A DNA stretch of 64,000 nt from Tenodera sinensis (GCA_030765045.1 CM060969.1:45119216-45183215), one strand, 5' to 3'; counted from the stretch's first letter, positions 37,320-48,227 are shown. Made by a program: numbers and translations. The notes: generated by a model from the sequence alone, not told the origin.

Positions 37320-37670
37320 AGCACTCTACGGACGTAGCATGAGGGTCCCTAACGTGTGCTGGAGATTCATCTCAACACCAGGTTTCACTAAGCAGCCACC
37401 GGTTAAGAGACTACAAAGCCACCGAGAACAGCAGTTATAGCCCGCAAATTCGCCACACAGGAGCGCCAAAATAGCCCATCGCCAACACTCCCGACGCTGA
37501 AGGTCCGAATTGAAATGAGGATGAAGTGAAATGGAAGGACGGAAATTCGGGGTGTAATTATCCTCAGTATTTGCCCGGTGACCCGAAAATTCCATGGGTA
37601 GGTAGGTGGGACTAGAACTCATGACCTACAGAATAAGATCCTCACACGTTACCTCTCGGTTGTTGTGGGA
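37320..37670 (-). mobile_element. SINE-like element (type 3), minus
   Basis: Minus strand: a head AGAGGTAACGTGTGAGGATC, B-box context AGTTCTAGTCCCACC, and then ATTTTCGGGTCACCGGGCAA. The 63045-63330 element has the same order (GCGGTAACGTATCTGG, GGTTTTGGTCCC, TTTCCCCGAGTCACTAGGCG), so the two appear to be one family. A 98-codon frame inside is unrecognised. Confidence 0.55.
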
Positions 37671-38004
37671 TTGGTTAGTTTCCCGTTTCCTAAACAAAAA
37701 ACTAGCCATTTTATTCTTTAAAAACAAATATATTACATTCACGTTTCTGTAACCATTCTTCAACAACATACAAAATGTTATGCTACCTTATTTATGTTAA
37801 TCGAGATGCATTTCCTTGTAGACATAAGACAATTAGGGAAACTCAGTAGGCTTAAATGATACCTAGGGAAAACTTAAGAGAGGCTTTCTGATTAATGACT
37901 TTCGAAATTCCATTCTCTGTACATGACCATGGTTGGTTGGCCCTGGGACCTGTCTTATGCAAGTTGCACTCGTTACCCCATCACCAACTCGCTAGGTAGC
38001 CTTG
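37671..38004. other. Unassigned spacer
   Basis: No recognised feature. Confidence 0.4.
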
Positions 38005-38470
38005 AAACCTCAGATTACATTGGATTGCATTCAGCGAGTTCATAAGTAGTCACAAAGTCCCATGAACATCGAACACGTCAATGGAGATGTACAGCATAGC
38101 ATAGGTAAAAACACATTACCTACATGCAGCCAATATTAAGAAAAATAAACAAAGTGGGGATAATTTAGAAATAAAATAAAATCTTGCCTACAGTTATAAG
38201 ACTAACATAATGTACCTATATTTAAAATAAAAATTTAACTTTGTTTTAAACTTTTATTAGACTGCCACGTCACATTATTTTTTTACATAATCAACAATGT
38301 ATGACATCTACAGTTGTTCAGTACATATAAATTTATGTACCTTTTGAGCAAGCATCAAATGAAATTGACAATGGTTTGTCACTAAAGCAGCCAGAAACCA
38401 CTTAACAGGATAATTTGTCATTCAGATACTTTTGTACATAATAAAATCATGACGGGTCGTTAAACAATAC
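38005..38470 (-). repeat. Dispersed repeat F, copy 2 (minus)
   Basis: Reverse-complement partner of 33702-34206. Its right part contains CAATGGTTTGTCACTAAAGC (38370-38389) and its left part the GCATTCAGCGAGTTCATAAG block. With copy 1 it forms an inverted pair about 4 kb apart enclosing the CCR satellite. Confidence 0.75.
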
Positions 38471-38599
38471 TAATACTAATAGAATCATTTTGAGTATAGG
38501 CACCTTAGCAGCAATATTAGAAGCATTAAAACTGTAAACATTTTACTTAAGATCATTAAAAAGAGCCTTAAATAGGTGATGCATAAAACGTTACTTTAG

Positions 38600-39464
38600 A
38601 AAAAATCTGATGTGTTGCACTCACATGACTTTCTCTACTCTTGTACTAACCATTCTTAGAAACTCTTATTGCTATATCTTCTTCATGTTAACATTAACAT
38701 TTGTAGAAATTATCTTATTACTATTTCCTTGTAGGTGCAAGGGGAATATTAGAATACAGTAGGCTTTGTGCGATAGTCAAATTTTTTTAAAGCTTTGAGA
38801 TTACATTCTCTTTGCACACTTAACATATAAAAAATGAGCAACGATGATCCATTTCCCGAAAGTTTTAAGTTTTACGAAACTCACACACATAACAAGGAAT
38901 ATCTCCGAAATGCTTCACCTTACAAGAAATTTTATTCGGACATAAATTGTGTATTTTAGCAAGATGTACGTTTTTTGTACAGTATGATTTGGTCCATCTC
39001 TAATGGTTTACCAGCTATGCAAAAGTCGTCCAGAGTAGATACGACTACAGGGGCTATAGCCAGAAAATTCAAGATATACATTTCATTTGTCATAAAAATA
39101 TCTCAAACTTATGACATTTTAATCAAAATCGTTAGAGCTATTTTCAAGAAAATCAAAATTTTCGAAAAATGTTCCATGTAAAGGGTAGTTTAGGGTGGGG
39201 CTATTTTCTTCAAAATTTTCGTGTCGCATTCTTGAAAGACATTAAACTTAAATGCTAACTTGGTTTTTAAACCACCTTTGGTTTTTGAGCTATGCTGTCC
39301 ACAGACATAAACACACACACACACACACACACACGAACCTTTTTCTAAAAATGCTTTATTTTGGATTCAGGGGATCTCAAAGCATATATTTCCGGTGAAA
39401 TCTCAACATCGAATTTTTGGGTGGAATACAATACTTCCCCTACTTATCAGTAGAGAAAGTAAAA
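38600..39464 (-). repeat. Family A copy, near full length, minus
   Basis: Contains the full block order on the minus strand. The 12-bp subterminal inverted repeat is intact at both ends: ACTTTCTCTACT at 38628-38639 and its complement AGTAGAGAAAGT at 39449-39460. The internal microsatellite is (AC)n at 39309-39334. About 865 bp and little diverged, so useful as a reference for the boundaries. Confidence 0.88.
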
Positions 39465-40191
39465 ATGTATACGATTTTAAAACAAGCAATTTATGTTTAA
39501 TCATTTGTTGCTGCCTTGGCTATTTATTACCTATATGTTTGTTATTAGAATTTGCGGTACTTAGGCACACAGTTCTTTGTTCCTTTGTTTCTCATCAGTG
39601 CAACTAATGTAAAGGTTGCTATCCGTGCCATTTCAGTAATTCCCAGATGTTTCGAGTGCAATAACTAAAGTGATGTTCGCTTGTCACAGAGTAGGCATAT
39701 TGTGTATTCCCAGGACAGAGTTTACTGCACCAGATCCTGCTCGCTACAACCACCACGTACTACACTCATGCAAAACTTTACCAATTTCGAGCGAGCACTG
39801 CAAGTCTGTCGGGCCACGTTTGTTTGGTTTTGACTCGCGTTCTTGCCTTCGCTTCGTTTTATATGGGGGCTTAAAACTTTTGCGTTGAAGTGCAGGCAAA
39901 CTTTTCCTCCGATAGAGGTACAGACCATTCGAGCCGAGAATATTGTTTGCCTTAAACTATAAGCATGGTCCCTCGGGCACATATACAGGCGCCGTATCCG
40001 TGTGTTCATCTCTAGAGTGGATGAAGATCCAGGGAAGGAAAACTTAACCAGCAACTTCTACACGAGAACAAATGGAAAATTACTTCCTTAGATAAGCCTA
40101 ATGTTCGCTACATTCTGAGATCAGTCTTCATTTCCTCGACTATTTGGCCTCTTGCTGGCCCATCTTTGTCTATATAGTTGATAAGGTACTG
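39465..40191. other. Unassigned region
   Basis: Moderately GC-rich at 39700-40050, with TATA-like TTTTATATGGGGGC near 39857. Overlapping short frames resemble nothing I know. It may be part of an unidentified LTR or repeat. Confidence 0.3.
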
Positions 40192-40915
40192 CAAGTTTTT
40201 CTTTTTTCTTTCTCTACTACGTATAGTAAGTAGCGGAAGTATTGCACTGGACCCAACATTTCGATGTCGAGATTTCACCGAAAGATGTTTTGAGACACCC
40301 TGCATAAAAAGCAGTTTTAGAAAAAGTCCGTGTGTGTTTGTGCATGTCTGATTTTGAAAAACGTTCCTCCAAGCTAAACTACCCTTTACATGAAACATTT
40401 TTTGAACATTTTTATCAAACCCCACATGTTTCAGATATGTTTATGTCAAATGGAATGTAGATATATTTTGAATTTTCTGGCTATAGCCCATTTGCTCCGT
40501 TTACTCTTGATGACTTTTGTATGACCTTAAGGGACAAATCAATTCTTAGTATACAAAAATGTAGATCTCGTTAGAACACACAAGTTATGCTCAAAAGTAT
40601 ATTTTTTTCGAGTGAACCATTTTGGAGATATTCCTTGTTTTTGTACGAGTTTTGCAATACTTATACCCTTCCCAAAAGGAAGATCGTTATTCGCTTTTTA
40701 TCTCTTGGCTGTGCCACGAGAACGTAATTTCAGAGTCTTCATATAGCCACCAGCTTTAGATTTGACTTTCGTTCAAAGTCTACTGCATTCTCATATTGCT
40801 CTTGCACCTACAATAAAATTAGCAATAAGGTAATTTCTACAAATGTTTGTAGGAATAGTTAGTACAAGAATAGAGAAAGTCATATGAGCGCAATATCAGA
40901 CTTTGTATTTTTGTT
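40192..40915 (+). repeat. Family A copy with internal deletion
   Basis: 5' end CTTTCTCTACTACGTATAGT (40209-40228), CGATGTCGAGATTTCACCG, a short GT site (40328-40340), then a deletion removing the AGCATAACTC block, resuming at GATTTTGAAAAACGTTCCTC. The 3' part is complete, with AGAATAGAGAAAGTCATATG (40868-40887). Confidence 0.8.
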
Positions 40916-42552
40916 TTCATAACCTGAATTAGTACCAGTAATTCAGTGTTGGCATAAATCACAGTACTGTCTAATTTGTATAGCAAGTGTAATAGCCTAT
41001 GCCATGTTTATTAACGAAGACAAAACATTAATATACTCTTAAATTTGCATAAATGGGAGTAACCCCTAGTAAAGTTACGAAGCGATAGCTCAGCTAGTAT
41101 ACGGGTTTAATAATGTGAACCAAAATTAAGGAGCAGTCGAGAGATATACAACACTCTCAGCCAACATCAACACCGGAAGCGCTATCGTCAGGCAAAGAGA
41201 ATCTTCTAGAACGTTCTGGAACTCTAACGAGCTGATCTATAAGTCAATTTACAAATGAGAGAAGATAAGCGAATTAGTGGTTTAGCGAGTATGTTTCTGG
41301 TAGGAGAAAACGTGCTGACGATAGCTGTGATGTGCAGCGAACATACTGAACCCTTGTGAGTGAACTATCCGGAAGAAGAGGCTACGTCGTGGTTTTTAAT
41401 TATGCTGGTACGTCACGAGGAAAGTGTTGTGATAGTGAAAACTAAATGAAATCACAGTGAAAAGTTGAACTAGATCACAAACAAAGGAACACTGAAGTTA
41501 GTGAGGTGACAGCAAAAATTCTTTGAGATCACAATAAGATAGGCGATTCACCTTATTTGATTGTAGCCTATCATTTCATTAATTTTTGATATCCGGATTT
41601 TACTTTTGGCTTGTATTGACATTGGAGTAAGTGGTTGGTTTGATGATTAGATTTCATTGATGAGCAGCAAACCATACTGAATATTAAAATACTGTAGAAT
41701 CGGCTATAAAATGAAAGGTAGATGCTTCTGTGATGTACCTCAGGACAGTGTGACACCTTCGTCCATCTAAGGAAATGAGCTGTAAAGCCAGTGACGAAGA
41801 CAAATCCAAGGCATGCTTGCCGCTTAACAGGTTGCATACATTCAAATCATAAGGTTAGGTGTTCCACTGATATACCACACATTGGATTGATCTTGGTAGG
41901 AGAGTGGAAATGCTTGAGTTGGTAGTGCACGCTGTGAGCTGGAACGTTGCCTGATGATTTCTGAGGTTTTCTGGAGATAGGGTGGTTTCACGTGATATTC
42001 CAGATTCTTGACCACAGAACAAGCGATGCGTAAAATCCAGTTATGAAGTCCACGTCAGCAGCATCCATGTAAGTACTGATAACACGACCTAAGGCCTGGG
42101 CACGCAGCTTTGAGAACCAATATAGTGAGATGCTATATAGCATAAAACATGCATTTCAGCAATCAAAGTTAGTACATAAGACATAGTTAAAGTCTGTAAA
42201 ATGTTTAGGATCCAAAAGTTTTCATTCGATGCATTTGAAATTGCAATTTATGTGTACACAAATTCTTACCCATATTTTAACTTAATTCTAGTCATACTAA
42301 CTTTTATTGCTTCATTTCCTGTTGGTCCTCAAGGTCTAATTATTATTTAGGAATAAGGCTAATATTTTTGTAATGAAATTGGTTAAAATAATATTAATTC
42401 TTTTAGGGATAAATACCTCATTTTACCAGTAATTTAGCAGTAAACAAATGTTGAATATGACATTTCATTTTTTGTTTAAAATTACATTCACAGTGTAATT
42501 TGTATTTATTTGATAACATTACACTAAGCATGCTAGCAACAATTCATCTCAT
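40916..42552. other. Unassigned region
   Basis: About 1.6 kb without a recognised gene. An 88-codon minus frame (41571-41837) is unrecognised. At 41190-41215, CGGAAGCGCTATCGTCAGGC is loosely similar to the core of the Penelope-like candidate at 4.2 kb, but no inverted repeats were seen. Confidence 0.35.
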
Positions 42553-43340
42553 CACTTTTTAATTTCTCCAATAAGTATAGTAAGTAGAGGAAGTTTGACC
42601 CAAAATTTCGGTGCCCAGATTACACCGGAAATATGTTTTGAGGCCCCCTGAATAAAAAAACTGCGTATGTGCGTACGCATGCGTGTGTGTGCGCACTCGC
42701 GTGTGTCTATGAACAGCATAAGTTGGTTAAAAACTAAAGGTGATATTTAAGTTTAATATTTTTTGAAGGATGCGACACAAAGATTTTAAGAAAATCCACC
42801 ATCATAAACTACACTTTACATGGAAAATTTTTCGAAAATCTTGATTTTCTAAAAAAATGCCTAAGATTCTGAATAAAATGTCATACATTTAAGATATTTT
42901 TATAACAAACAGAATCTATACTTGAAATTTCATGCTATGGCCCATGTAGTTCTATTTACTCTAGATGACTTTTTATAACTGGTAAATCGTAAGAGATAGA
43001 CACAATTTTAGCATAAAAATCTAGATATCGTTAAATCACACAATTTATGTCCAAATTACTTATTTGGGCGAGTTTTGCTATACTTAAATTTTTTTCACTT
43101 TTCCATCCCTTGACCGTGCAAAGAAAACTGATTTTCATAGTCATCCTATGGGGACTCTTTTAAAAATTTGACTGCCGTTTAAAGCCTAATGTATTCCCCT
43201 TGCACCTACAAGAAAATAAGCAATAAGATACTAATGTTTTATGTCAATTAACATGGAGTAGATAGGGGAATAAGTGTTTGTAGAAATAGTTTGTGCAGGA
43301 GTAGAGAAAGTCATGAGTGCAATATATCAGATTTTTTATT
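42553..43340 (+). repeat. Family A copy
   Basis: 5' AATTTCTCCAATAAGTATAG, CCAAAATTTCGGTGCC, a GT/GC-rich site (42665-42706), a shortened ACAGCATAAGTTGGTTAAAA block (42714-42733), the CTCTAGATGACTTT block, and 3' AGTAGAGAAAGT (43300-43311) followed by GAGTGCAATATATCAGATTT (43315-43334). Confidence 0.85.
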
Positions 43341-43354
43341 TTAATACTTTCTTT

Positions 43355-43374
43355 CCCCCCCTTTTTTGGGGGGG
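43355..43374. repeat. C7-T6-G7 homopolymer hairpin
   Basis: Seven C, six T and seven G in a row form a perfect 7-bp GC stem. It lies between the end of a family A copy and the 3' end of a minus-strand SINE. Confidence 0.9.
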
Positions 43375-43735
43375 TTTCCTTTACCTACTTAATATTCCCT
43401 TATGTAGGACCTACACCCCCTAGGAATTACAAGTCAGTACCTAGGTTCAGGCGCCTGTAGGGGAGCACAGGAATCTATGGACCAGGCAGAGTGACGTCCT
43501 GGAAGCGAGTGGTCAGCCAAGCACTAAGGAAGAGGGTGTGAAATGCAGGCGAAAGCAATGATTGGAAAGGTGATAAACGAGCAAGTGGTGGAATGAGTGG
43601 CGGAGTAAACCGGAGAACCCGCCTGACGCCGCTTCGTCCACCACGAATATCACTTGCGAGTTCCTGAGATCGAAGCCAGGCCACCTAGCTGGTAAGCGAA
43701 CTCTTTAACCGCTCGGCCACAGCGTTGCCCTCCGG
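43375..43735 (-). mobile_element. GC-rich tRNA-derived SINE (type 2), minus
   Basis: Minus strand: GCTGTGGCCGAGCGGTTAAA as A-box, TGGCTTCGATCTCAGG as B-box context, and the body blocks GTTCTCCGGTTTACTCCGCC, CCAATCATTGCTTTCGCCTG and GTGCTTGGCTGACCACTCGC, co-linear with the plus copy at 11869-12170. Confidence 0.75.
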
Positions 43736-44111
43736 TTGACTTCATTAATTTATACCGAAAAATTGTACTGACAAATACAAACTGCGGGAAAGAGTTTTAA
43801 AATGTTCAAGGTTAAGATAAATCTATTTCACACTTAATACAGTTTAAAAAGAGTTCAGTGTATTAAAAGTCTTTCTTCGTCTACTCCTCTGCAACAATTG
43901 AGTGATATGTTCACTTTAATGTTAGCAAAACTTATCATTCTTATTGAAATTTTATAGAAAGCTAGGATTATAGGCAGACAATTAATGAATAGCTTTTAAA
44001 ATTTTATACAACTATAACAAGTATATCGAATTGAAGTATAAAATTGTAGTCTATGTCACCAAATTTCATAATTATGAATTTTGATATTTGGTCTATTTGA
44101 CCTTATCACTA
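43736..44111. other. AT-rich spacer
   Basis: No recognised feature. Confidence 0.4.
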
Positions 44112-44755
44112 TACATGGTGGAAGGGAAGTCATTTAATTCCTTCTAATATGTTTCATAGAAGCATTGCAAACAAAAAGGTCTAATGGCATTTTAGTCTTT
44201 GATCAGCCAATTTAAAAAATTAAATGACTTTAGATCCAAATTGGATGCGTAGCTGGTAAGTTGCGTAGAGTAATTTATTTCTGACATGGCTTCGGTAGTA
44301 ATATGGCACATCACACACCTTTGGAAATAATAGGTTAAAAGACGTGAAGGAATACTTAGAGCAGCTCTTTCAGACGTGAAGTAAGTCAACAACGTTGTAT
44401 TGAGGTTGGTCAGGGAATTGACCTGGTTTATATACACAGGTCGGGCACTTTCGCTTTCATGTAATGTTTTGGAAGCTAACGCTTGTGATTGGTCTACACT
44501 CGCACAGAAAACACAGAAGGACAAGGCAGGATATGTGTTTGTTCTCAAGACGCACCTTTGCGCTGTTTATTCATGTACTGACCTAGGAAAAGTGACACAC
44601 ATACCATCTGCAGTGTTGCCAGGTTGCTTTCGACAAAACTAAAATATCTCGGTTGGAAATGGTCAGAGACAAAAACGTAAGATACAAAATGTGTTCCAAA
44701 TACCGAGATCTACCACTGGTTTAAATTAATGTAATAACTTCCCTTCCACCCGATA
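44112..44755 (-). mobile_element. Family D MITE with TA duplication
   Basis: A 640-bp element (44114-44753) flanked by TA on both sides. GGTGGAAGGGAAGTCATT at the left is the inverted match of AATAACTTCCCTTCCACC at the right. A second, oppositely oriented copy lies at 50968-51641 and matches along its length, including the blocks ATATTTTAGTTTTGTC and CTGGCAACACTGCAGAT. No transposase; the 118- and 80-codon frames inside are not conserved in the second copy. TA target choice suggests Tc1/mariner-type mobilisation. A TATATAAA box lies on the minus strand near 44430. Confidence 0.75.
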
Positions 44756-44928
44756 TATACACAACACGTCCACGAGATATATATTCTGAAGTATGTCAAC
44801 AGTAAGTTTGTTGGCATAAATAAATAATAATTACCATCTGAAGTATCACTTAAACGTTTCAAAATTACACATCACATACAATATCACTCAGAATACATAA
44901 ACTGATTTTAAAATCTTTGCCAGTGTCC
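44756..44928. other. Spacer
   Basis: No recognised feature. Confidence 0.4.
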
Positions 44929-45054
44929 ATTATTTTTCATGGCTTTTCCGGTGTAGGCCGCGTCATGTAGGCAAACAGTCCAAGGAGGAGGTCACATGAC
45001 CTGCGAAACATCGACAACCAACGAGGCCTACACCGCAAAGTCAAGAAAAATAAT
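44929..45054. mobile_element. Short inverted-repeat element with hammerhead-like core
   Basis: 44929-44959 and 45025-45054 are imperfect inverted repeats sharing GGTGTAGGCC and the ATTATTTTTC ends. Between them lies CCAAGGA (44980-44986), a hairpin AGGTCA-CA-TGACCT (44989-45002), and GAAAC (45005-45009). This is the spacing of the CUGANGA, stem II and GAAA parts of a hammerhead ribozyme, with two transitions from consensus in the first motif. The layout parallels 4106-4463. Confidence 0.5.
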
Positions 45055-45079
45055 TATTTAAAATCGTCTATTTAAATAC

Positions 45080-45576
45080 TGTAACAGAACAGCAAAACCC
45101 AAATCCATCACTTTATTGCCCTTTACATTTTACTACACAGTTTACTTCTTGTTGTTAACACAGCTTATAGTATTTTCTCCTATTACAATTCAGAATTGTC
45201 TGATGATCTGTCTCAGTCTTTCAATGTCTTTCTGCGGTTTCTCTGTCTCTTATACCGTCACTATTACAATACTATTACTCGACGACACATACGTACTCAC
45301 TGACAGGGTGGCCGACTCACTTTAGTAACTAAAAGCTAACTCTACACGATAATTTACACAACTAAACAACAACTCATCGTGACTCAAAATTAACCGCGCT
45401 GTCTCTGTCCTATTTATACTGGAGTCGATGTCTCGTGACCTTTCGAGATCTTCCCATGCATACGTGTACAATGACTCAGCGAGAATCAACGAGAAGCTTT
45501 TCGGCCCCTTTTATTGTTATGCACGCCACCACGGCCACGGCCACGGCCGCCCGGCCTCCCTTAGAATACCTAAACA
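45080..45576 (-). mobile_element. Solo-LTR-like segment
   Basis: Read on the minus strand, about 500 bp bounded by TGTTTAGG and GTTACA. It has a GC-rich upstream part, a strong TATA box CAGTATAAATAGG (about 45408-45420) and, about 300 bp downstream, CAATAAAG (about 45111-45118). This order (TG, TATA, polyadenylation signal, CA) is that of an LTR. No flanking duplication or internal retrotransposon domain was found, so a TATA promoter of another kind remains possible. Confidence 0.4.
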
Positions 45577-46119
45577 AACGTAGTATAAGTTACGTTGAGT
45601 TGAAATATACCTATGAGCTAACATCCTACTTTTGTGGCATTTTCCAAATAGGACATTTAAAATATATATATTGGGAAAACTCGTCCATGGGTATAAAGTG
45701 TAATCTTAGGATATACCTAATGGGGAATTGTCAGGGGTATGCTTGATATAACCGTGTGAATATTAACATTTACGTGCGATGATTTAACATAGGTATTAAA
45801 ATAAGATATTTTCAATTTATTCTTCTTGAGCTTAAGCGTTTTGTTATCTCATCAATTCATTATAAAGCAGCAAAATTGGACACCGCTCAGAGAGATGGAT
45901 GATTTCAGGTACAGTTTGTTTAAAAGTTCATGGTCCCTGGCAGGGATGCAGCGAGTCAGTAGGTCAGTAAATGATTCCAGATAAACAGTGATATCTGGAG
46001 CTGCAGTCGTGCTTTTAATCGCGTTTGTGATAATGGTGCCAACCTTGGAATCTGTATTCACACCAGATTAAAGCTAAGAACTCGCTCAAAAATGTTATTT
46101 TCAGTTCATGCAGTATATT
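45577..46119. other. Unassigned region
   Basis: AT-rich. A 69-codon minus frame (45852-46061) is unrecognised and may be the decayed C-terminal tail or 3' region of the transposase remnant that follows. Confidence 0.35.
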
Positions 46120-46378
46120 TAGCTTATGCAACTAAACTATGTTTTCCACTACTCCATCTTTTTCCCGCTCATCATTTTCTACCTTATCTATATTTTTCAA
46201 AAACCCTGCCAGTCTGTTTCGGTTACAAGTGACATACTCTCGAGCGTTATACTGTGCAATTCCTTAAGAATAACTCACCTGTTACATTTCTCTAACTATT
46301 CGTTTTACCTTGGCCCAAACTAATTCTATGGGATTAAGATCACATATGTACGGGGAGCCAATAACGACAGTGTGGCCC
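46120..46378 (-). pseudogene. DDE transposase C-terminal remnant (Tc1/pogo type)
   Basis: The minus strand translates to HTVVIGSPYI then CDLNPIELVWAKVKRIVREM (46285-46374), ending in a stop at 46282-46284. Farther on, in shifted frames, VTETDWQGF and NIDKVENDEREKDGVVENI follow. The NPIEL(I/V)W motif, which holds the third catalytic acidic residue, plus the downstream W-containing helix, is the typical C-terminus of DDE_3-type transposases of the IS630/Tc1/pogo group common in insects. Stops and frameshifts show it is dead. The N-terminal catalytic part is not recognised upstream. Confidence 0.65.
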
Positions 46379-46879
46379 AATAAAATAAAAATCTGTCTGC
46401 TTTTAGATTCTCTTTAGGTTTGTTTCAATCATCCTATAAAGATCTATTTTACATATAGAACTGTCACTCTGAACCCCTTTGTTCTGCAATCAGAATATGA
46501 TAGAGCACTCCTAGGCGGAGGTTTATCTGCTTCTACATTACTTTTGCCTTTACTTCCGACATAAAACTTGTGACAAGTATGATTTAACAGTTAAAATTAA
46601 GAGAAATTAGCAGCGTGTAAACAAAGCGCAAATAAGATTTGAGGTAATTTGGCAACGTAACCAGCAGAGCAATGTTACGTTGATGTCTGCAACACTCTGG
46701 TTTCAGTTCATGGAAAGTCTCCTACCTGTCCTTGATTCCCCTTAGACCATGAGCTGGTGAACAGACAACTGTCAACTGCAGTGGGTTCCGCGCCGTTCAA
46801 ATGCACGTAAATATCGTGGATATGCCAAACTGTGTATAACCAAGTTAGGCACCTGGAGGGCCAATTGACGAGTTATTTG
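46379..46879. other. Unassigned region
   Basis: AT-rich then moderately GC-rich. It may hold the 5' part of the repeat whose recognised body starts near 46880. Confidence 0.35.
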
Positions 46880-47035
46880 GTTAAAAAGCAGCAGTTCCTG
46901 GTTGCCGGGAGGGACCGGCGTGCTGATCACGTCCCACCTCCAGCACTGCATCCCCACTCATGATGCCTTTGGTGGGCAGAGGTGAGGGACGTAGCGGCCC
47001 GGAAAGGGCTTTTGCCGGGGGTTATAAGCAGAAGT
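46880..47035 (+). repeat. GC-rich dispersed repeat G, copy 2
   Basis: Matches 37085-37275 in the same orientation, with GCTGATCACGTCCCACC, CACTGCATCCCCACTCAT, CAGAGGTGAGGGACGTAGCG and the GGGCTTTTGCC end. Confidence 0.6.
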
Positions 47036-47254
47036 AGTGCGCCATGAAAATGCCCGACTTCATATTTAAAAAAACATGATAGTCGGAGTTGCGTCGCGTT
47101 CACATCGGTTTGTTTTGATTTGCCGCCCTAACAACCTCTGGTTTAGTTGCACTAACCTGTTTTAACGATGTCCAACTTTCGCTGCCTGCGCCTCCTCCCC
47201 CTGCCCCTTCTCCACCCCCTCGCCCATCAGGTACATGCTTAGCCCGTCACTTAA
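47036..47254. other. Unassigned, CT-rich patch
   Basis: Includes a C/T-rich stretch (47190-47222). No gene recognised. Confidence 0.35.
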
Positions 47255-47860
47255 TTGCTCCATATTGCTAATGAATAAAATTCTCCGTCTTATACATGTT
47301 GAAGTCTTTCTTGGTATTTCAGTTGTAAATGCTCCTTCCAGTTATTTCTATTTTAAACAATGCTTTTATTTAATTTGAGAATATTTAACTGATCCCTTAA
47401 ATATTGTGCTTGTCTGTTTATCCATTCTACAAATCCCCCGACATCTTTTAAGAATATCATTCAGCTGCGTTTATTACATTTTCCTGCCTTTTTGTCATTT
47501 ACAACTTTATATAAACGTTGGTATGTCCATCAGTTAATAAAACTTCATCTTTGTTTCTGTCCTTTATCTTCTTATTTAAACTTGTTTAGAGCGAATTTGC
47601 ACATATCTGTTCAGTGTTTTGTTTAACTCTGCTTTTTCAGTGATATTGCACCCTAAATAATTAAATTGTTCACTTGTTCGATAGTTTTATAATTGGTTAT
47701 AATTTTAGTCCTTAAAATTCATAATTTCTGTTTTATTTTCATACATGTGCAAATCATATGCAATTGTCACCTGCTTCGTATATACACTGATTTCCATATT
47801 TTCTTTTCCAGTCTGTAATTATGACCTAGTCACATGCGTTTGAAACGGAGTTGAATATAA
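47255..47860 (-). pseudogene. Non-LTR reverse transcriptase C-terminal remnant
   Basis: Minus-strand translation, across stops and shifts, gives KTIEQVNNLII*GCNI (about 47640-47690), TEKAELNKTLNRYVQI, then TETKMKFY and DIPTFI, and finally LRDQLNILKLN and NRNNWKEHLQ (47320-47400). This is the order of the thumb and C-terminal tail of insect endonuclease/reverse-transcriptase retrotransposons of RTE/Jockey-like type: VNSFKYLGC-like, LNR, TKLKFY, VP, then the WKEHLQRM-like motif. The YADD catalytic core is not present. It is a 5'-truncated, mutated copy. Confidence 0.7.
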
Positions 47861-48227
47861 TTTGGTATCCTAGAAAAGTTATGTAAGCTTCTACTGCACT
47901 AGATATATATAACTTTTTCTGTAACTTTAAGCGTACATTAATGTGAACAGAATTTCATGTATTGTCACTGTGTGTTTCATGGACTGATTGCTAATACTCT
48001 ATGTTTATTTTTATTCACAGCCAATACAATACACTATTGTTTATTTGGCTCAGAAACAGAAGATCTGCGTTTGTTTTAAACAAAACTAAAATGTTTAAAA
48101 TGAAAGCTGTTCCCATAGACAATAAGACCAAAAATCCATTATGTTGCATTCTATGGATTTCTCTACTCATTTTTTCCCAACTATGAATTCTTACAAAAGC
48201 GTATTGTTTTGTCTATTGCTTCCTGTA
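47861..48227. other. Unassigned AT-rich spacer
   Basis: No recognised feature apart from short frames. The last ~25 bases may be the 5' end of a family A copy split by the MITE that follows. Confidence 0.35.

Noticed and set aside
41185..41220. Third Penelope/hammerhead-like element
   Set aside because: Only a loose similarity around GCGCTATCGTCAGG. No inverted arms and no GAAAC motif at the right spacing.
44192..44642. 118- and 80-codon frames as genes
   Set aside because: They lie inside the family D MITE and are not preserved in the second copy at 50968-51641.
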